Shown: positions 25,325 through 36,576 of the stretch, in pieces
Position numbering within the stretch: position 1 is the first letter of the stretch
Layout of the letters: the number at the start of each line of letters is the position of its first letter
NCBI GenBank assembly: GCA_022749755.1
Contig: CM040450.1
Span: 6,500,913-6,564,912, forward strand
DNA from: Azadirachta indica
Taxonomy: Eukaryota; Streptophyta; Magnoliopsida; Sapindales; Meliaceae
Reading direction: 5' to 3'
DNA: 64,000 nt
Made by a program: the position numbers and the translations under genes
The notes under the pieces: generated by a model
What the model was told of the DNA's origin: nothing
What the model saw: only the letters and a program-made list of their open reading frames with translations
Database searches by the model: none

Positions 25325-27168
25325 ATGAAGGAAGCCTGGAGACCTCTAGTCATCTTGGACCTGTCCTCGTCGGACTGCTTTTCCACTGCCAAATGAATGC
25401 CGCCAGGTTCTTTTCTTTCTTTCTTAGCTAAACTCTTTCGATCCTTGTCGACGTAGTTTCACTATTTTTTATGCTCTTGCTTCTTTACTTAGTTGGCTTA
25501 TGGTAGCAAGCAAAGGCTTGATAATGACTTGTTTCAGGTATGTATAGATTATGGCTTCTTTTTGTCTAGTGAATCACGGGAAGGAAGAAGAGTTACTTCT
25601 GCAAATGTTTTAGGGAGAGTAGGAAATTTTTCTCACTTTCCTTGAAAGACAAGATGAAATTGGTTTGCAAAAAAAATAGAGGTTATACTGCACTCAAGTT
25701 CTACAGATTCTTTACCACGTCCTTTTCTTTTCATACTTTGTAATATAGCCCGTTTGTTGCCTGTATTTTAAGGTTTTTATTTTCTTTTCCTATTTATGAT
25801 TCCATTCGAGACTTATCCAGTCTATCTAGAGATTCCCCTTTCCCATGTCATAAACTTCCCTTTTGTAGTTAGAATGGGATTTGATGATTGAATCCCTCCC
25901 ATGTCTCTTTGAGACCCTAAATGAGTATGGGTGATTAGTTTTTTGTGTGATATTAGTGGGTTGGTGAGGATTTTGCGTTTTATGTACTAATTTGCCAGAA
26001 AATGAGCCAAAAATGTGTTAATTTGCTGGTGAAAATATATTCTGTTCTTTAATTCATTTTCTTTGTAATAGTTCTCATTTTTGACCTACGAATTCGATGG
26101 TTGGTTTTGATGAGAATGATTTGTGGCAAATACAATTTCCTTTGCATTCATTGTCAGTATATATGGTTGAGCATTATGGCAATGGAAATGATGTCAGAAC
26201 TTTTATTTTTTATTGACTGGAGAACAGGCGACTTAAAAGAGAGTTCTTGCGTTGGTCCTTTACAGGGAACTCTTAGGAACCTGAATCAATGGCCCTCAGG
26301 AGGTATTTTTATTCTATATACGAATACTTAAATGGTTGTTACAATTTTATTTTATACATAATGATATGTGAATCTCAGTTAGAGCATTATATCATCTTGA
26401 TATCTGTTTCTCTAATTTTCTTCACTCTTTGATTTCTACTTTATGACTTACATACATGATTTCTTGAGCTGAAAAAGTTGATACTGAAATGATTGAGCAA
26501 TGGTAGGATGTTGTTCTGGTTAGGAAATTCCAGAGGTTCTGCCATTTTGGAGATCCACAATGGAATATTACCATGAAAAGTCATGTGAGTTTGATCTCCG
26601 CTTAGCATCGAATTGCATGTTAACTAGCATTTGAAATGTTCAATGAAACATTGACAGGTGTTTTAAGTTATTTATATATTTTTCTCTTCGATTAACACTT
26701 ACAATCTTAGATGTCTACCAAGTATTTTACAGTTGATCAAGTGCTATTACAATTTTTTTCCCTAAAAGTAGCTCTTGCAATTATTTTGAAGGATATACAT
26801 TCCTGTTTACTGAAATATGCCCTGTATGGAGGAAGTTCAAATTGTTTATTTGTGCCTTGGTTCTTGGGTGCGAACCAACGTAGGATGGAAAGATGCTCTG
26901 GGCAGACAACTAGCCATTGATTGATTATGAGTTCTGTGGCATACTTTCTGTGAGCTCTTTCTGTTTGACTATTTAAATGTCTTGGAGAACAGCAATTCTC
27001 TACAAGTTTTACATACTTTTACATGGTCTTGTATCCGTTGCCTCAGATCTGCTAGTAGAAGATTACTCCATTTAATTGCTCTGGCTTTGAGCTTGGATGA
27101 AGATTTCTTTTGAGAACTGGGAGCCTCAGATGCACCCACGGCATTTCTTCGTCTGTTACACTATCCAG
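25325..27168 (+). pseudogene. 2-oxoglutarate/Fe(II)-dependent dioxygenase pseudogene, 3' truncated
   Basis: Homologues are cytosolic non-haem iron oxygenases of specialised or hormone metabolism. Exon relics with plausible borders are 25325-25406 (MKEAWRPLVILDLSSSD, then a stop), 25538-about 25712 (CIDYGFF, then shifted LVNHGKEEE, then SRKFFSLSLKDKMKLV and NRGYTAL), 26228-26302 (GDLKESSCVGPLQGTLRNLN), 26524-26584 (EIPEVLPFWRSTMEYYHEK) and 27047-27168 (RRLLHLIALALSLDEDFF, a stop, then ELGASDAPTAFLRLLHYP). These follow the N-terminal half of the family in order. The C-terminal exons that would carry the HxD...H iron site and the RxS 2-oxoglutarate site are not found before the next gene at 28164. 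Frameshifts, at least two stops and the missing catalytic half make it non-functional as an oxygenase. Confidence 0.85.
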
Positions 27169-28163
27169 GTATGGAGGCACCATCTAGCTTTTTATATTTT
27201 TTTGTCACTTGTATATCATTTGTGGTGGTTCATCTTTGGCTATTTGGTGTCCTTTTGCAAATTTGTCTTACATACACAAAACAGACAAAGATTGTGCGCT
27301 TCTAGTGCTTAGGCATCATAAAAATCTGGGTTTCTCTGTAACCTTAGGGCATTTCTCTTGCTCAGCTGCTAGTTTCTATCTACCAAAGTTATGATTAAAT
27401 CTCATTTTATTTTCATATGTGTTCTGCCACAATAGCCTCAAATGATATTGTCCTGTTAATAATGAATTCTGCTAAGAAAGTGGAAGTATCTTTGGATAAT
27501 TCCGTAAAAGATATCAAGGTAGCCATCTTAAAGAGCCAAGTTTAGGATTACTATTAATATCTAATTCCAAAGCGGACTAAAGATGAAATAATGCACCTGT
27601 CATCTGTTTCCATGCCTCCACCTCCACAACAAATTCCCTTAGTTCATCAATTTCCTAAAGGCTTAAAATCGACTTTGAAGTAGCATATTGAAAAGGCCTT
27701 TAGAGGCCCTATATGCCAATGTTGTAGTTCAAACCTCAAAGAAACATTCCGAAGTCTTCAATAATGCCTTCATTTTGTGGTTCAACTTCAATATCTTCAA
27801 GCCCTTCAAAAGATAATGCTGTCATTTTATTTAATTAATCATTACTGAAACTCGTATCCTTACAGAAAAGTTCATTTCGTATACATCTTTCTGAAATAAT
27901 TGGCGTAGGTAGAAAAATACTTAATTGATCCTCAAATTAGATCTTTTTCGTTTTGTTTGACTTAGCATAGATTCTCAAAATAGATGGATCTAAATGAAAT
28001 AAGAAATTTTCTCCTAGAGCCCTTTTGAGCCATATTTCACATTGAATGTTGCATATAGCGGTGGTATGAAGGCATTAGTGAATTCTATTGAGCTCCTGCT
28101 GTAACAATTGAGCAAGGATATGACCAAATGTTAGCCTGCATCAAACTGAGGACCAATACGCAC
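27169..28163. other. intergenic, no gene seen
   Basis: This stretch lies beyond the last recognisable dioxygenase exon. I looked for the expected iron-binding exons and did not see them. The last 150 bases are probably the 3' flank of the minus-strand NCS1 fragment. Confidence 0.55.
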
Positions 28164-29351
28164 TCAATTGTTTTCTTCAGATTCTTGTTTTCCTTTCAAA
28201 CGTAATAGAATCCAATAGATAAAACCTGCTGAGAAGAAGCTGAAAAACCAAGCATTGTTGTAAACAACAACTAAAGCATTTGGTATTGTCTCCAAGAACC
28301 CAACTTTCTGTAAGAAACCAGGAATCACAGGAAGGATCCCAATGATCAAAGCTGCTACCGCTGCCAAATTGTAGCCTGCTGAATAGTAGTAAGCTCCATT
28401 AGGATTCAAAGAATACAAGTCCTTGATACTCAATTTTGTGTTGCGAATGAGGTAGTAATCTGCTAAGATTATGCCACCAATTGGACCCAACAGAGCAGAG
28501 TAGCCAACTAACCATGTATATACAAAGCTCTCACTTGATTTAAGAAGCCTCCAAGGTTGGAAGGCAATTCCAAGCAAAGCAGTCAATAAAGCTCCTCTCC
28601 TGAATGAGAATTTTGAAGGGCTAAGATTGACAAGGGCATTGGCAGGAGCTACAACATTTGCCGCTATATTGGTTGTAATTGTGGCAAGGCTAATGCCTAT
28701 TATAGCAAGGATTGTTGTTGTAATTCCTCTAATCTGTTCAAGAAGTTGGATTGGACTAGAGATTACATGGCCAAAAATTACTTGAGTAGAACAGGTTATT
28801 GCCAGGCCAACAAAAGTAAATGCTCCCATGAAAATTGGCAGACCTGCTTGACCCAAAATTTGGTCAGTTTGGCTCTTGGCATATCGGGTGAAATCAGGTA
28901 TGTTGAGTGCAAGAGTAGCCCAAAAGCTTATATTTGCAGTGAGCGAAGGGAAAAAGAGTGACCAAAATTCTGAATTGGAAAGCCTGGAGGATATAGAGAG
29001 CATGTGACCAAATCCACCAGCTTTGACATAAGCCCATAAGAGGAAACTAGAAGTGAGTATGATAAGAATTGGAGCTGAGTATTTTTCAAGCTGTCTAATT
29101 CCTTCTATTCCTTTCCATACAATGGTCAATTGAGCTAACCAAAAGACAATAAAACAAGCAAATTCTAAAGGAGAAGTGCCAATCCAAGGTAAAGATTGTG
29201 AAAGTGAAGATTGTTTAGTGAATTTTGGCAACAGAAGGAAAATTGCCTCACCACCAATCCAAGTTTCAATTCCATACCAACCACAACCAACTAATGCTCT
29301 AAGCAGAGTAGGAATATGAGCACCTCGAATCCCAAATGAAGATCTTTTAAT
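28164..29351 (-). pseudogene. NCS1 nucleobase transporter, 5'-truncated (PLUTO/allantoin-permease type)
   Basis: NCS1 carriers move purines, uracil or allantoin across membranes; the Arabidopsis plastid member is PLUTO. The sequence is open for 395 codons from about 29351 to the stop at 28164. It contains [61 protein letters not shown] and [16 protein letters not shown], all typical of the family, and about nine to ten hydrophobic segments. The family has about 12 membrane helices and over 500 residues; the first 130-150 residues, including helices 1-2, are absent. The apparent ATG at 29366 adds MLNFQ, but the homologous part starts right after ctttcag, which also looks like a splice acceptor. 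No upstream exon is recognisable up to the hAT element. It is most likely a truncated copy that has not yet gained stops; a distant first exon is less likely. Confidence 0.8.
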
Positions 29352-29366
29352 CTGAAAGTTTAACAT

Positions 29367-31810
29367 TCACAAAAATTTAATTATTTTAAGTATGCAAAAA
29401 TGAATGCAATATATACCATGCACCAACATTATGAACAGTATCTTCCTACTATTTGCTATAAGGTAACAAAAAAATAATGACTACCTATCTTCTATATGAA
29501 TGAGTATTGTTATTTTTATAATTGCTTAAAAAGTATACACTCATAAAAATGATTTCGAAAAAAAATTAGAAAAACGAAAATAACAACATTTTCAACTAGT
29601 TAAACAATAATTTTCTATTAACGTAATTGAGTTTTTTACTGGACTATTGAATATTTTATGCCTTTATAACAAGATAGACATATATGTTAATAATCATATC
29701 ATGACATCTTCATCTCAATATATTACTTCATAAATGAATTTAAAATAATAATTGAAATATAAAATGAGAAAAAAGTCAATGAGATATAAATTTCTTTAAC
29801 TTGTTACATTATCATTCTTAATTAAATTACAAATAATATCATATAATTTAACTTGTAAAAGATCAAGTGTCTAAATAAAGTTCAATCAATTCAATAAACA
29901 ACAACAAATGAACTGGTACTTATAATAAATTTACTTTTGTTACATTAATAATATATGAAAAAAAAATTGTTGAAATCATTAATAAAAATAAAATCTCAAA
30001 CTTATATATATAACAAGATATCATAAGATTTTCTTTTCTAAGTAAATTGAATAGCGTGTATAATTTAAAATCAAGAGAAGATTGGAAATTAAAAAACCAT
30101 AATTATATTAACAAATAATGTATTTGAAAAATATGACATGTAAGACTATTTTACAAAATAGTCTATTTATTAACGTGAAATCTTAGGAAAGCCACTAAAA
30201 AAATTTCACAGTAAACTCTTAAGAGACGAAAATAAACTCTTTTTTCTTTTATTATAAAATAATAACATTTCTGAACTGTTTGTTTTGATTAAGTACATTG
30301 TTTATTTAAAATTTATAGAAAGTTAACACATAGTGCCCCTAAGGTTTGGTAAAGTAACACCTAGAGAGATAGTTTGGGGCAAGGCATATATACCTCCCCT
30401 AAAGCCATCAATTTGTGTTACTTACCGTTAAAATTAAGGGTACTATAGTAAAAATAGTATAAACTTTCTCTTTTTGTGTTTTGATGTCAATTGCAAAGTG
30501 GATGCTATATCTATAGAGAGAGAATTAACCTCCCTCCCATAAATCAAGTCTAAAAAAATATTTAATGAAATAGTAATTGTATATATAAAAAAATACAAAT
30601 AATATTTGTATATTATATTCATATACATTGCATCCTTAAGTGTGCACATCTTTGCTAGTATTAATTAATTTAATTAAAAATTTAATATAGTACAAAAAAA
30701 AAATTTAAAACTTCAATCCAACTCATTATAAGGGTTAAGAAATTAATTTGTTATAATCACTTAACATGTTTAAATGAAATTTAAATATGTTTTATTTTAA
30801 AAACTTTGGTGCTCATCTTTTATTATGTACATATATAGAGAATTATGATCAAAATTGAGTTAAAACATGGAGAATTGAACCAATACAATAAAATTAATTA
30901 AATTTTTTTTTGAAAAGAGATAAAAAAAATGTATGTTTGATGAATGAAAAATTTTATATAAGAGAAAAAATATGAATTAATATGTGTGACAAATAATTAC
31001 TTTAGTAAACAAATTTCAAAATAAATTTGTCCTTGACCTCCCAATTATTAAATAACTAAATAATAAAAAAAAAAAAAATTTAAAGGAATATTTGATTAGA
31101 CGTGTAAAGTCTAAAAATAATTGTTCAAAATTTAAGAGTTATAATTAAATATTATATTTATACATATTAAATGTATAGCTAAAATAACCGTATACTTGCT
31201 TCAAATAGATAATTGATTTTTAAAAAAACTTACAAATAATTTGAGATTTTAATCCAGGTAGTTTTAAAGTAAGAAAAAACTTAATTTGTATTTATTTAAT
31301 AATTAAAATTTAAATTGATTTTGTTATTTTTAGTTTTAAGTTACATTTTTTTTATTTTAGTAGTTTAAGTTAACATTGAAAATAACAATAATGGTTTTTA
31401 TAATATATGGGCCCATATTAACCATAAACAATTATCATATAAATAAAATGAATTAAAAAAGTTTTTGTTCTTATTAAAAAAATAAGAATTGAAGGGCAAT
31501 CAAATCTTTATATTAAAATTGAATGGATTTGGATGGCTTGTATGTGTGGCTTTTCTTAAACTATCTCTCTAAATATTACTTTCTCATGCCTCTTTCTCTA
31601 AAACTTATTTCCTCTAAAGATAGCAATTAAAGAGTATTTATTTGATGTGCTTCCTTAAATGCTCGTACAAAAACTGTCACTTAGATCCTTGTCACGTCAA
31701 TACATAGCCACACAACAAATTGCAATGTAATATAACTAGTACATTATCAATGACATGAAAACTACTTATTAATTAGTATATGAGTGTTAATTATATACTC
31801 CAATAACATG
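29367..31810. other. AT-rich intergenic DNA
   Basis: No gene and no missing NCS1 N-terminal exon is recognisable. At about 30318-30435 there is a less AT-rich block starting near gttaacacatagtgcccct that has the look of a dispersed repeat, but I cannot name it. Confidence 0.55.
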
Positions 31811-33589
31811 TAAAGTTGGCAAAAAATCCCAAGCCAACCTGATTCGGGAAAAGCCTGATATTTGACTCAGTCTTAAATACATTTTGGGTGACGTCCAGGC
31901 TTTATTTTTAAAGAAATAACTCGGGTCAACCTGATTTCTAAGTTTAATCTCTCAAAATTCCTAAATTATAAACCTAATTTATTCGAAATTCAATCAACGA
32001 GAGATATTGTCGATAGCGTAATCATCGTAGCTCTACCCGTAAACACTGTCGATCATAAAAACGACCACATTCAACAACTGCGAGTCACCCTTAGCTACCA
32101 TATTGTACATATTGGTCATAGATTTGGATTTTTAGGCTTGGTTAAACTTGTATAAAGTTGTGAACTCTGATACGTGAAATCTTTTTCCTTCTCCTTTTCT
32201 TTTACATTCTTTCCACAAAACGTGAGAGGATTCCATTCTATTTCTGTGTTTTGTCCAGTATTTTTATTTGTGGATGTTAATGCATGGATAGAAGTTTTGC
32301 TAAAAATATGTTTTGAAGGATTCTGAGTGATGGTTGAAGGGTAAGAACAAATGTTGATTGAAATGAATATTTAAATCAGTTGAGTGCTATTATGGCTTTT
32401 CAAATTATTGAGCAAGAAATTAGTCTTAAATTTTTTTAGAAGCATAAATGACTAATAGACAAGGGATTTTTTTTTTTTTTTGGTGTGATTCGTTAATCCA
32501 TTATTGCTCTGCTCTATATGACCACCTATATGTAAAAATTTTTGTTGGAATTCAACTTATTTTCTGCCGTATTTATTTGAGTTTCTTTAATTTATTATTA
32601 AAAACATAAATGACTAATAGACAAGAAATGATTTGATTCTTTGAAACTTTTTCACATTCAATCATGGGACTAATAGACTTCTTTCTTTTTTGTTTATAAT
32701 TAATATATCATACCTTCAAATTTTACTTGATTATGTCTTTGATATCGTTGATTTTTTTTTGTCATTGATTTTAGGGGTTGAATGCAGTAGCAATCAACAG
32801 GCAATTTTGCTCCTTACTTTTGCAATAATGTTTATAACAAAGTTTAGTACAACCATTTCAAAGAATATGTTCTTGAACTTTGCGTCTTGCTGACTGAAAA
32901 CTAGAATATATATCTGGGAGCTTCTTTTATAGATTTTATTTGAAAATGCAAAGACTGGATTACAAAGATTTCTTGACATGTGAATTTTTTCATAAATTTA
33001 TTTGGAAATGTGTAACCTAGGCTATTGATAATGGCTTCGTATGTAAATTTTTTTATTTTTTTTGTTTAAAATTACATAGACTGGATAATAAGCATGCCTT
33101 TTTATGTGATTTTTCATATTTGTTTGAAAATGCCTAACCTGGGTTACTCATAATAACTCTGTATGTAACTTTGCACTAATTTTGTTTAAAACTTTATAAA
33201 CAAGATAATAATGATATCTTTATATTTGATTATTTTTTTCATTGATATTGTTTGAAAATACTTAAACCAAGCAATTGATAATGCTTTTGTATGTTATATT
33301 TTTTTAGATTGATCTTATTTGAACATAAACATAATTATGAAGATGACTTTCTATGTAATTTTTTTTCATTAATTTTATTGAAAAATGCACAAACCTTATT
33401 GCGAAAAACTATATATGCTTCAAAAACTTAAAATCTTTATGTTTTAATTAAATGACTAATAGACAACAACAACAACTCTTGTTCTTGCTGTTATGTTTTG
33501 ATTTTCTTTTAAAATCCTCATTAATTATTCTTTTTGGCTTCTTAAATAAATACTAATCACATGATCATTTAATGTAGATAAACAATGTT

Positions 33590-35735
33590 AAGTACTTAAC
33601 AAGATTATCAATGTCATTTTACCAAACTTATTCGATGACAATGATGGTGATGCTGATACAAACACAAGTAATGATCATATTCAAAAAGTTGAAATTCATT
33701 ATGTGGATGTTATACGTGGCTTAAAAAAAAGAGTAAGAGTGACAAACAAACAAAAAATACATGATCAAAAGTTTGGGAGCACTTTACAAAGATAATTATT
33801 GAAGGGAAGCAAGTAGGGAGATGCAATTATTGTGGTAGTGGGTTGAAAGCACCATATAATTTCGGGGCTACTCATTTAAAAAGACATATAGAATTATGTG
33901 CTTGAAAGCATCAAAAGAAAGAAGTAGAAGATGATGTTGATAAACATGAAATGTTTGATAAAAGTATAGTTCAAGAAAAAATTGTCAAAATAATTATAAT
34001 CTATGAGCTACCTTTTTGCTTGGCAAAGTACGTGAACTTTCGAGAAATGATAAAGTATGTTAATCTTTAGTTGATCCCATGAGTAGCAATACTTTAAAAA
34101 GTAAGATTCTTAAATTGTTTGAAGTTGAGAAAAATAAGACAATGAGCTTGTTGGAAAACATTGAAAGTAAAGTGGCTATTACCACTAATATGTGGACCTC
34201 GAGGAATTAGAAAAAAGGATATATGGTTATTACAACACACTTTATTGACAACTCATGAAAATGACATAGCTAGATTTTGAGGTAATATTTTTAAACTTAT
34301 AACTTAATTTCTTTATATTATATTATTTAATTAAAATACTAATTTTGTTTATTTTACAATTTTCAACTTCATTTACTTGCCATGCCCAGATAATGCTAAA
34401 TCACTTTGCAATGAGTTAGTGAGATGTTTATTTGATTGAAATGTGGATAGAAAGTTGTCTTCAATTACTTTGAATAATTATTCTACCAATAATGTTATAC
34501 TTGAGAATTTGCTATTGAAGTTTTCGCTTAGTGGTTTGATTTTAGATGGCAAATTGTTTCGTATAAGGTGTGTTGTACACATATTAAACTTGATTATAAA
34601 AGATGGAATGTAAGTAATTAAAAGAGGAATTGGAAAAATTAGGGAAAGTGTGAGTTATTGAATTGCCACACCAAAGAGGATAAAAAATTTTACTAAGACT
34701 ATATGTCAAATACATGTAAAGATAGATAAAGTTTTGGCACTTGATTGTCTAACTAAATGGAATTTCACATATTCATTGCTTAAAGTAGTAGTGGTGTTTT
34801 CACTCAATTGAAACAGTGTGAGGCGTAATATAAAAGTTTACCTGATGAGGCCAAATGGGAGTTGGCATTAATGATGGTGCTACATTTGAAGTCATTTTAC
34901 AATTTGACAGAAATTTTTTTAAGTACCAAATACCTAGTAACTAATTTCTTTTTTCCATTGATTTGTAAAATGAAGTTGTCAATCAATGAATAACGTAATT
35001 CTTTGCACCCTATGATACGAAACATAACTAGTAATATGATTGTTAAGTTTGAAAAATATTGGAGTGCTATTCACAGGCTAATGGTTGTAACAGTTATTTT
35101 TGACCATAAGCATAAGATGATGTTCGTTGATTTTTATTTTCCAAAGATTTATAAAAATAATGCTTCAAAACATTCGTAGTCTTTGTAATAATTTATTGAA
35201 GCATTATGAGTCAAAAACTACAATAGAATAAAGAATGTTTGATTCAACAGTCGAGGGCATGTCTTCACAATAAATGGAAAGTTATTGGGATTCAAATGAA
35301 TTTGATACATATATAAACCAATATAGTCATCCTATAAAATTCAATTTGAGTTAGATAGTTACTTGGAGGAAAATCTTATTAAGAGGGTTTCAGATTTTAA
35401 TATTTTAACTTGGTGAAAGAGACTTACTATTGCTTGGTATTATTATTTTACTTTATTTTACTTAATATCATGATTTATATAAATTGACATTATTATTTTA
35501 TTTATGATGTCAATATTAATATGTTTAAATTTATTAAGTACACAAAGTTAAGTATCTTATTTTAACTGAGATAATTAAAGATATTTTAGTTATTTCAATA
35601 TCTACTGTTGCCTCATACTCTACTTTTTGTACTAAAGGTAGATGTTTAAGTTCACATCGTATCAGACTTCATCCAAACACATTAGAAGTTTTAATGTGTA
35701 TTCAAAATTAAATATGAGCTCCTATTCGAGGTAAG
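33590..35735 (+). pseudogene. hAT (Ac-like) transposase, broken
   Basis: Translated in pieces, the family order is clear. A BED zinc finger (about 33765-33905) reads CNYCGSGLKAPYNFGATHLK with the distal RHIELC. Next is the start of the RNase H-like core, AITTNMWTS (about 34170-34200), where family members usually have Asp in place of this Asn, at what I take to be a catalytic position. RCVVHILNLIIKDGM and FEKYWSAIHRLMVV follow, then LDSYLEENLIKRVSDFNILTW (about 35350-35415). The C-terminal dimerisation region is ISTVASYSTFCTKGRCLSSH plus RLHPNTLEVLMC (about 35595-35710). Many stop codons and shifts interrupt it (for example after WTSRN, and TGA within the BED region end). It therefore cannot encode an active transposase. 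Confidence 0.85.
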
Positions 35736-36420
35736 AAACTATTTTAATGATTTATTTAAAATTTTATTTAAATATTTTTATTAAAGTTTATATTTAATTT
35801 TGTATTGATTTTTTTTTTCAAGCAAGTTTAAAAAAATGAGATATTTACTGGAGCGGAAGTAATGGATGGTAATGAAAGAACTCATTGTCATCGAACTTTT
35901 ACATTTTGTGATTATTGTTGTTATTATTATTATTTTCTATTATGATAGTTGATGGGTTGTTATTTTTTTAATCGTGTTGGTTGATAGGTTGATGTTTTTT
36001 TTTTTTTTGGTTATTGTCTATCATTGAAATTAAATATATCTATTATTATTGTGATTGTTGGATTGTTATTATTTTTTTTTTTGTGATTGTTGTTCAGTTA
36101 CTATTATTTTTTCTATTGTGATTGTTAATGGTTTTTTCTTTTTATTCTTATGGTTGACATGATTAAAATTATTGTATGTTTTGTTTTCATTTTTGAATTA
36201 TTTTTTATTTTCGGTTAATAGATTTGTTTAATAGATTTTTAAACAAATTAATTTTAATATATTATCAGGAATTAATTTATATTTTGTTGATTTGTTGGCC
36301 AAATTCCAGATTTCAAATTTAGAAACGCTTTCCTTAAAATTCCCAGATTTCAATTATCAGCAACCGAGCTTTAGAATTTCGGTTTCAGCCGGGGCCCGGA
36401 TCGAGTCGGGCTTTGTATTA

Positions 36421-36427
36421 TATAAAA
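36421..36427 (+). promoter_or_regulatory. TATA-like box in the hAT right end, upstream of the SET gene
   Basis: tataaaa sits within the GC-rich right terminal region of the hAT element, about 150 bp upstream of the SET-gene ATG at 36577. Its position would suit transcription starting around 36450 and a 5' UTR of roughly 125 bases that includes the transposon end. This is inference from position and motif only. Confidence 0.35.
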
Positions 36428-36576
36428 ATCCGGGAACGGACTTTAACCGGATCCGGACCGACTTTTAAAACCCGGACCGAACCCGAGAATTTGCCGACCC
36501 TAATAGCGCGAATCCCAAGCTCCAACGACTATGCATTTAGAGGTAAGAAACCCTTACCGTCCTCGAAGAGTAAGTA

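Larger units (their letters stand above)
31803..36510 (+). mobile_element. hAT transposon with decayed TIRs and probable 8-bp target duplication
   Basis: The left end at 31811 reads taaagttggcaaa and the right end at 36502, reverse-complemented, reads tagggtcggcaaa: imperfect inverted termini typical of hAT. The flanking octamers are ataacatg (31803-31810) and atagcgcg (36503-36510), identical at five of eight positions with the other three being transitions, as expected for a decayed 8-bp hAT target duplication. The interior carries a plus-strand hAT transposase relic, listed separately. The outer 150 bases at the right end are GC-rich (ccggatccggaccg and similar), as in many plant hAT repeats. 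Length of the element proper is 4692 bp. Confidence 0.85.

Noticed and set aside
28746..28961. Plus-strand 71-codon frame
   Set aside because: Antisense shadow of the NCS1 coding sequence.
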